Shown here piece after piece: positions 59,958 through 64,000 of a stretch of DNA of 64,000 bases. How positions within the stretch are numbered: the stretch's first letter is position 1; the number at the start of each line of letters is the position of its first letter. The notes under the pieces are model-generated. The model made no database searches. It had not been told where the DNA came from and saw nothing but the letters and a program-made list of their open reading frames with translations. Source of the DNA: Kibdelosporangium sp. MJ126-NF4 (GTDB lineage Bacteria; Actinomycetota; Actinomycetes; Mycobacteriales; Pseudonocardiaceae); the NCBI RefSeq assembly GCF_000826545.1, contig NZ_CDME01000008.1:310001-374000 (forward strand), given 5' to 3'. A program made the translations under genes and the position numbers.

Positions 59958-60347
59958 ATGGCAGCAGTCGAACGGTTCGTCATCGGCGACGCGAAGGTCT
60001 GGTTCCAGCGCCTCGACCAGCAGGTTCACCTGGCCGACGTGCTCGACAAGGGCAGTGGCGCGCAGATGAGCGTCGGATTCGGTCGTTACGGCAAGGGCGA
60101 GCGCAACCCGTGGAAGGTGACCTACGACGAGGCGTTGATCATCACGAAGGGTGAGTTCACTGTCGATGGGCCGGACGGTCCGGTGACGGCGCATGCCGGA
60201 GAGGTGATCTACCTACGCGCCAACACGGAAGTGCTGTACCAGGCAGGAGAGGACACGGAGTTGGTGTACGTGACCTACCCGCACTGGCTCGACGCCACCG
60301 AGAAGTCCGCGGAGGCGGACCGGCTCACGGAGTTCCACCCGGCGTAG
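59958..60347 (+). CDS. Cupin-domain protein (EutQ-like)
   Basis: A 129-residue single-domain cupin: GERNPWKVTYDEALIITKGEF and AHAGEVIYLRANTEVLY form the two cupin motifs. The metal ligands are partly replaced (few histidines), as in the EutQ-like ethanolamine-utilisation subgroup. ATG 59958 follows GAAGGAG. The 3' end overlaps a convergent TetR gene by 23 bp. The function is unknown; control by the divergent TetR protein is likely. Confidence 0.8.
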   Translation: MAAVERFVIGDAKVWFQRLDQQVHLADVLDKGSGAQMSVGFGRYGKGERNPWKVTYDEALIITKGEFTVDGPDGPVTAHAGEVIYLRANTEVLYQAGEDTELVYVTYPHWLDATEKSAEADRLTEFHPA

Positions 60348-60969
60348 CCACGGTCTCGTACAGCAGTCCGAGTCCTGTGAGGAATGAATCAAGGGCCAGT
60401 TCGAACGAGCCCTTGTCGATCTCGTCGGCGTGCTCGGCCAATCGGTGCGCCTGACTGAGGTTGGGGTAGCGGTCGTTGTAGACGCGGGCATCGTCCTCGA
60501 ACCCGCGTGAGAACGACCCGATCGCCGCGCCGAGAACCAGGTATTTGGTTGAGGCGCCGATCATGGTGGCTAATTTGGGTGGCCAGCCCGCGCGGACCAG
60601 CCCGCCGTGCACCGCGTCCGCGACACGCAGCGCGGAGTCACGGCGGGCTGGACCACCGGCGAGGAACGGCACGATGTTGGGGTGTGCGGCCAATGCGGCC
60701 CGGTATGACCTTGCCCACGTGCGAATCCCGGTCTGCCAGTCGGAGTTCTCGAAATCACTCACGTCGACGGCCGACATCATCTGGTCGCAGACGTCGTCGA
60801 GCAGCGCGTCCTTCGTGGGGAAATGGCTGTACAGCGACGGTGCCTGGACACCGAGTTCGGCGGCGAGCCGACGCATCGACAGGCCGGGCAGGCCGTCGCG
60901 GTCGATGATCTCCAGCGCGGCGGCCCTGATGCGATCCCGGCTCAGGATCGGCGTACTCGGCCGTGGCAT
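60325..60969 (-). CDS. TetR-family regulator with TetR_C domain
   Basis: A 214-residue regulator: LSRDRIRAAALEIIDRDGLP, then MRRLAAELGVQAPSLYSHF is the HTH. The C-terminal part resembles the classical tetracycline-repressor fold (TGIRTWARSYRAALAAHPNI). The start is ATG 60969 (MPRPSTPIL); the upstream frame to 61044 crosses the promoter of the divergent SDR gene. A palindrome at 60998-61015 lies in the 65-bp divergent gap. Confidence 0.9.
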   Translation of the reverse strand: MPRPSTPILSRDRIRAAALEIIDRDGLPGLSMRRLAAELGVQAPSLYSHFPTKDALLDDVCDQMMSAVDVSDFENSDWQTGIRTWARSYRAALAAHPNIVPFLAGGPARRDSALRVADAVHGGLVRAGWPPKLATMIGASTKYLVLGAAIGSFSRGFEDDARVYNDRYPNLSQAHRLAEHADEIDKGSFELALDSFLTGLGLLYETVATPGGTP

Positions 60970-60997
60970 TGGCGTCCCTCCAGAGTTATGCTTTCGA

Positions 60998-61015
60998 GTA
61001 TACCTAACGGTGTAC
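60998..61015. promoter_or_regulatory. Candidate TetR operator between TetR and SDR genes
   Basis: GTATACC-TAAC-GGTGTAC, a palindrome with one mismatch, 19 bp upstream of the SDR start and 28 bp upstream of the TetR start. This position fits control of both genes. Confidence 0.55.
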
Positions 61016-61034
61016 GGTTTACGGAGGCTGAGCA

Positions 61035-61796
61035 ATGGCGGCACTGGACGGACGCGTGGCCCTGGTCACCGGGGCGGCTCGCGGGATCGGCGCGGCGGTG
61101 GCCGGGCGGCTCGCGGCGGATGGCGCCGCGGTGGTCGTCCTCGACCTCGACGAGTCGGCGGGCAAGACGACCGTCGACGCGATCGAGGCTGCGGGTGGCC
61201 GGGCGATCGCCGTCGGCGCGGATGTCACCAACGCCGAGCAGGTCACCGCGGCTGCCGACCGTGCCGTCGAGGAGTTCGGCTCGCTGGACATCCTGGTCAA
61301 CAACGCCGGTGTCACCAAGGACAACCTGTTGTTCAAGCTGACCGAGCAGGACTGGGACACCGTGATCGGTGTGCACCTGAAAGGTGCGTTCCTCGCCAGC
61401 AAGGCGGCGCAGAAACACATGGTGGCCAAGCAGTACGGCAAGATCGTCAACCTGTCGAGCGTGTCCGCGCTCGGCAACCGCGGTCAGGCCAACTACTCGA
61501 CGGCCAAGATGGGCCTGCAGGGCTTCACCCGCACGCTCGCGATCGAACTCGGCCCGTTCGGCATCAACGTCAACGCGGTCGCGCCGGGCTTCATCGTCAC
61601 CGAGATGACTGCGGCGACGGCGGAGCGTGTCGGCATCACGCCGGACGAGCTGGCCGCCCGCAGCGCCGAGATCACCCCTGTCCGCCGGGTCGGGCAGCCC
61701 GCCGACATCGCCAACACCATCGCGTTCCTCGTCAACGACGAGGCATCGTTCATCACCGGCCAGACCATCTACGTCGACGGCGGCCGTCGGCTGTAG
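61035..61796 (+). CDS. SDR-family 3-oxoacyl-ACP/CoA reductase (FabG-like)
   Basis: A 253-residue short-chain dehydrogenase: cofactor loop VTGAARGIGAAVAG, LVNNAG, catalytic Ser in VNLSSVSALG and YSTAK, and C-terminal EASFITGQTIYVDGGRRL. It should reduce a 3-oxoacyl thioester or oxidise the hydroxyacyl form. It is followed after 30 bp by an acyl-CoA dehydrogenase, suggesting a beta-oxidation-type operon under the divergent TetR. Confidence 0.92.
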   Translation: MAALDGRVALVTGAARGIGAAVAGRLAADGAAVVVLDLDESAGKTTVDAIEAAGGRAIAVGADVTNAEQVTAAADRAVEEFGSLDILVNNAGVTKDNLLFKLTEQDWDTVIGVHLKGAFLASKAAQKHMVAKQYGKIVNLSSVSALGNRGQANYSTAKMGLQGFTRTLAIELGPFGINVNAVAPGFIVTEMTAATAERVGITPDELAARSAEITPVRRVGQPADIANTIAFLVNDEASFITGQTIYVDGGRRL

Positions 61797-61826
61797 GCCG
61801 TGTAACGACCAAGGAGGCGCAGCACA

Positions 61827-62990
61827 ATGGTGGACTTCTCCCTCACCGAGGAGCAGCGCGAGGTCCGTGACTGGGTGCGGACGTTCGTGCGCAAGGAGAT
61901 CATGCCGCTCGAGCCGGAGGTACTGCGCCGCGAGCGGTCCGGTCAGCCGGGCCTGGAAGCCTCGGAGTCGCGTGAACTCCAGTTGAAGGCCAAGGAGTCC
62001 GGTTTCTGGGGCGTGCTCACGCCCGAGGAGTACGGCGGCATGAACCTCGGCGCGGTGATGGCGGCGCTGCTCGAAGCCGAACTCGGCCGTTCCTTCGTGC
62101 AGTTCCGGTTCGGCGGGTCGGCGGACAACATCCTGTTCTACGGCAACGACGAACAGAAGGAGACCTACCTCAAGCCGACGATCTCCGGCGAACGCAAGTC
62201 CTGTTTCGCGATCACCGAACCCGGCGCGGGATCCGACGCGCGAGCGATCCGCGCGACGGCGAGGCGCGACGGTGACGACTGGATCATCAACGGCGAGAAG
62301 ACGTTCATCACCGGCGGCAACGAAGCCGACTTCACCATGGTCTTCGCCGTGACGGACAAGGACAAGGGCGCGGTCACCTGTTTCCTCGCCGACCGAGAGA
62401 TGGGCTGGAAGTCGCAGCCGATCGCCACCATGGGCGAGTGGGGCCCGGCCGCGCTGACGTTCGACAACGTGCGCGTCCCGCACCGCAACATCCTCGGCGA
62501 GGAGGGACGCGGCTTCGAACTGGCCATGCGCTGGATCGGCCAGGGCCGCTACCTGTTGCCCGCCAGGGCGATCGGCGCGACCGAACGCCTGCTGGAGATG
62601 GGCATCGACTACGCGCGCACCCGCGAGACCTTCGGCCTGCCCATCGCCGAGCGCCAGGCGATCCAGTGGATGATCGCCGACTCGGCCGTGGAGATCGAGG
62701 CGCTGCGCTGGCTGGTGCTGCACGCGGCCTGGCAGGTGGACCAGAAGATGGACTCGCGCCAGGCCCAGTCGATGGCCAAGCTCTACGGCGGCGTGAAGGC
62801 CAACGAGATCGTCGACCGGGTCCTGCAGATCCACGGCGGAATGGGCTACACCCGCGAACTGCCGATCGAGCGCTGGTACCGCGAACTGCGCCTGCTGCGG
62901 ATCTACGAGGGCACGGACGAGATCCAGCGCCGCACCATCGCCCGCAACCTCCTCAAGGGCCACGCCTCCGTCAGCGGCGCCCTCGGCTGA
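61827..62990 (+). CDS. Acyl-CoA dehydrogenase
   Basis: A 387-residue FAD enzyme. Signatures are CFAITEPGAGSDARAI, FITGGNEADFTMVF and RIYEGTDEIQRRTIARNLL, in which E361 is the short/medium-chain-type catalytic base. The length and the FGLPIAERQAIQWMIAD segment match the common ACAD class acting on medium or modified acyl-CoAs. GGAGG lies upstream of ATG 61827. It shares an operon with the SDR gene and is followed by a hairpin terminator (63010-63055). Confidence 0.93.
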   Translation: MVDFSLTEEQREVRDWVRTFVRKEIMPLEPEVLRRERSGQPGLEASESRELQLKAKESGFWGVLTPEEYGGMNLGAVMAALLEAELGRSFVQFRFGGSADNILFYGNDEQKETYLKPTISGERKSCFAITEPGAGSDARAIRATARRDGDDWIINGEKTFITGGNEADFTMVFAVTDKDKGAVTCFLADREMGWKSQPIATMGEWGPAALTFDNVRVPHRNILGEEGRGFELAMRWIGQGRYLLPARAIGATERLLEMGIDYARTRETFGLPIAERQAIQWMIADSAVEIEALRWLVLHAAWQVDQKMDSRQAQSMAKLYGGVKANEIVDRVLQIHGGMGYTRELPIERWYRELRLLRIYEGTDEIQRRTIARNLLKGHASVSGALG

Positions 62991-63009
62991 ATACCCTGGG
63001 CTGAAAGAC

Positions 63010-63055
63010 CTCGTGAGTGGTTAGTCCGGTTCTAGCCGGACTAACCACTCACGAG
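63010..63055. terminator. Hairpin terminator (CTCGTGAGTG family), second copy
   Basis: 20-bp perfect arms (63010-63029 and 63036-63055) around ttctag. The stem base ctcgtgagtg is identical to that of the hairpin at 44748-44793, with a different core (gttagtccgg). It lies between the convergent acyl-CoA dehydrogenase and kstR genes. Confidence 0.88.
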
Positions 63056-63057
63056 CT

Positions 63058-63669
63058 TTACTTCTTCAGGAGGAGGCGGACGGTCAGTTCGAGGCGGGTT
63101 GCCACGTCCGTTGCCGAGGCGCGGCGGGTGACCCAGGCGACCAAATTGGACAGCCAGACGTCACCGATCACGCGGGCGATCGCTTTGTCCTCGTCGGTGG
63201 GGTCGCCTTCGTGCATGGCGCGGGTGAACATCCGCTCCATCAGCTTGCCGACGTGGTCGACCTCGGCCGCCGCCGAGGTGTCGGCGAACATGAAGGCCCG
63301 CGTCATCGCCTCGGTCAGGTGCGGCTCACGCTGCATCGCGCGGGTGACCCTGCCCAGGACGAACAGGACCCGGTCGTAGTGGGTCTCCCCGGGGACGCTG
63401 CCCTTCTCGATCCGGTCCTGGTTGCGCTCGAACTCGCGCGCCAGCCCGGAGACGAGCAGGTGGATCTTGGAGGGGAAGTAGCGGTACAGCGTGCCGAGCG
63501 CCACTTCGGCCCGTTCGGCGACGGCGCGCATCTGCACCGCGTCGTACCCGCCTTTGGTGGCCAGTGCGATGGTCGCGTCCAGGATGCGCTTGCGCCGGTC
63601 CCGCTGTGCGGCGGAGCCGAGTTCGTCGTCGCCGAGGGCGCTGATGGCACCGGAAGGCGTGGCTGTCAT
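63058..63669 (-). CDS. kstR: KstR-type TetR regulator of sterol/lipid catabolism
   Basis: A 203-residue TetR protein with the highly characteristic KstR N-terminus: SAAQRDRRKRILDATIALAT, GGYDAVQMRAVAERAEVALG and TLYRYFPSKIHLLVSGL. KstR represses cholesterol-degradation genes and is relieved by a sterol-derived CoA thioester (known in mycobacteria). ATG 63669 is chosen; longer in-frame starts would overlap its own operator. TNNAACNNGTTNNA boxes lie 16 bp upstream of its start and in front of the divergent fadE-like gene, supporting autoregulation and control of that gene. Confidence 0.9.
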   Translation of the reverse strand: MTATPSGAISALGDDELGSAAQRDRRKRILDATIALATKGGYDAVQMRAVAERAEVALGTLYRYFPSKIHLLVSGLAREFERNQDRIEKGSVPGETHYDRVLFVLGRVTRAMQREPHLTEAMTRAFMFADTSAAAEVDHVGKLMERMFTRAMHEGDPTDEDKAIARVIGDVWLSNLVAWVTRRASATDVATRLELTVRLLLKK

Positions 63670-63684
63670 CGATGGTCCCCTTGC

Positions 63685-63698
63685 TGAAACCTGTTCCA
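63685..63698. promoter_or_regulatory. KstR box 1 (upstream of kstR)
   Basis: TGAAACCTGTTCCA fits the KstR motif TNNAACNNGTTNNA at all eight fixed positions and lies just upstream of the kstR start. Confidence 0.75.
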
Positions 63699-63761
63699 TT
63701 TCGGGTACCAGTGTACCGCGCGTCGGCTAATCCTACTCGATCACAGGGTTGAGTTCAGAAC

Positions 63762-63775
63762 TGAAACACGTTCTA
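63762..63775. promoter_or_regulatory. KstR box 2 (fadE promoter)
   Basis: TGAAACACGTTCTA fits TNNAACNNGTTNNA fully. It abuts and overlaps the -10 hexamer at 63774, so bound KstR would occlude RNA polymerase. Confidence 0.78.
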
Positions 63776-63779
63776 TAAT
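63774..63779 (+). promoter_or_regulatory. -10 hexamer TATAAT of fadE-like gene, apparently leaderless
   Basis: A perfect TATAAT ends 6 nt before the GTG start at 63786, so transcription should begin at or next to the start codon. A TTGAGT at 63749-63754 may serve as -35 with a 19-nt spacer. Confidence 0.65.
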
Positions 63780-63785
63780 GACGGA

Positions 63786-64000
63786 GTGTCCATCACCGAC
63801 GAGCAGCGCGCCATCGGCGAGTCGATCACCGCCTGGGCCGCGACCGCGGGCATCCTGCCGACGGTCCGTGGCGCCGACGGTGCCAAACACTGGCGTGAAC
63901 ACTGGGCCGACCTGGCCCATTTCGGGCTGTTCGAGATGGTCGAAGGCCCGGTCGCCGACGTCGCCATGGCCCTTGAGCACGCCGCGAAGGCGTTGGTGCC
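63786..64000 (+). CDS. Acyl-CoA dehydrogenase-like protein (FadE type), 3'-truncated by window
   Basis: The frame from GTG 63786 (MSITDEQRAIGESITAWAAT, then HWREHWADLAHFGLFEM) is open to the window end and has the N-terminal helical pattern of acyl-CoA dehydrogenases of sterol degradation. Position and the KstR box point to a KstR-regulon fadE. It is divergent from kstR. The active-site and FAD regions lie beyond the window. Confidence 0.75.
   Translation, partial: MSITDEQRAIGESITAWAATAGILPTVRGADGAKHWREHWADLAHFGLFEMVEGPVADVAMALEHAAKALV

Overview
The window is high-GC DNA with many GTG starts and many 4-bp ATGA/GTGA start-stop overlaps. It carries a CvnABCD conservon, a KstR-type sterol regulator, LuxR/LAL and LacI regulators, AfsR-like STAND ATPases and several TetR/acyl-CoA dehydrogenase pairs. 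This points to a filamentous actinomycete, most likely Pseudonocardiaceae (inference; there is no rRNA in the window to confirm it). No tRNA, rRNA, CRISPR array, insertion sequence or prophage was seen.

Layout. 1-8.7 kb: the end of a LAL regulator, a degenerate ABC ATPase with a mini-FtsX permease, a decayed phosphotransferase, two palindromic hairpin repeats, a LacI regulator, an ACT-GNAT protein, and an orphan DUF4255 (contractile-injection type) protein next to a LuxR regulator. 8.7-13.1 kb: a NarL-type two-component system whose kinase has a PDZ-like sensor region, preceded by two paralogous membrane proteins. 13.1-19.7 kb: a TetR/acyl-CoA dehydrogenase pair, a cyclase-domain STAND-TPR protein, small proteins and a lytic transglycosylase.

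19.75-37.55 kb is the centrepiece. Two diverged tandem copies of one cassette each contain VMAP (EAD2-type N-terminus), a MoxR AAA+ ATPase, and a giant SAV_2336/vWA-like protein fused to NB-ARC and TPRs. Converging on the giant gene, on the other strand, are an HExxH putative peptide beta-hydroxylase and a tiny precursor-like peptide ending in IQVQ plus acidic residues. This looks like a VMAP ternary (biological-conflict/signalling) system coupled to a RiPP. Both precursor control regions carry a GTGA-N6-TCAC element.

37.6-46.8 kb: small membrane proteins, spermidine synthase translationally coupled to a PLP decarboxylase-AdoMetDC fusion, a P450 remnant with two flavin reductases, an MFS transporter with a PLP decarboxylase, and an acetate-type symporter with DUF485. 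47.3-51.8 kb: the conservon. 51.7-57.2 kb: a headless XRE-TPR remnant, a GH5 glycosidase, an isoaspartyl peptidase and a Tet(M)-like ribosomal protection protein with an overlapping leader ORF. 57.4-64 kb: two malyl-CoA-lyase-type genes, TetR-controlled cupin and SDR genes, an acyl-CoA dehydrogenase, and kstR divergent from an apparently leaderless fadE that runs off the end.

All family assignments come from reading motifs by eye; no database search was run.
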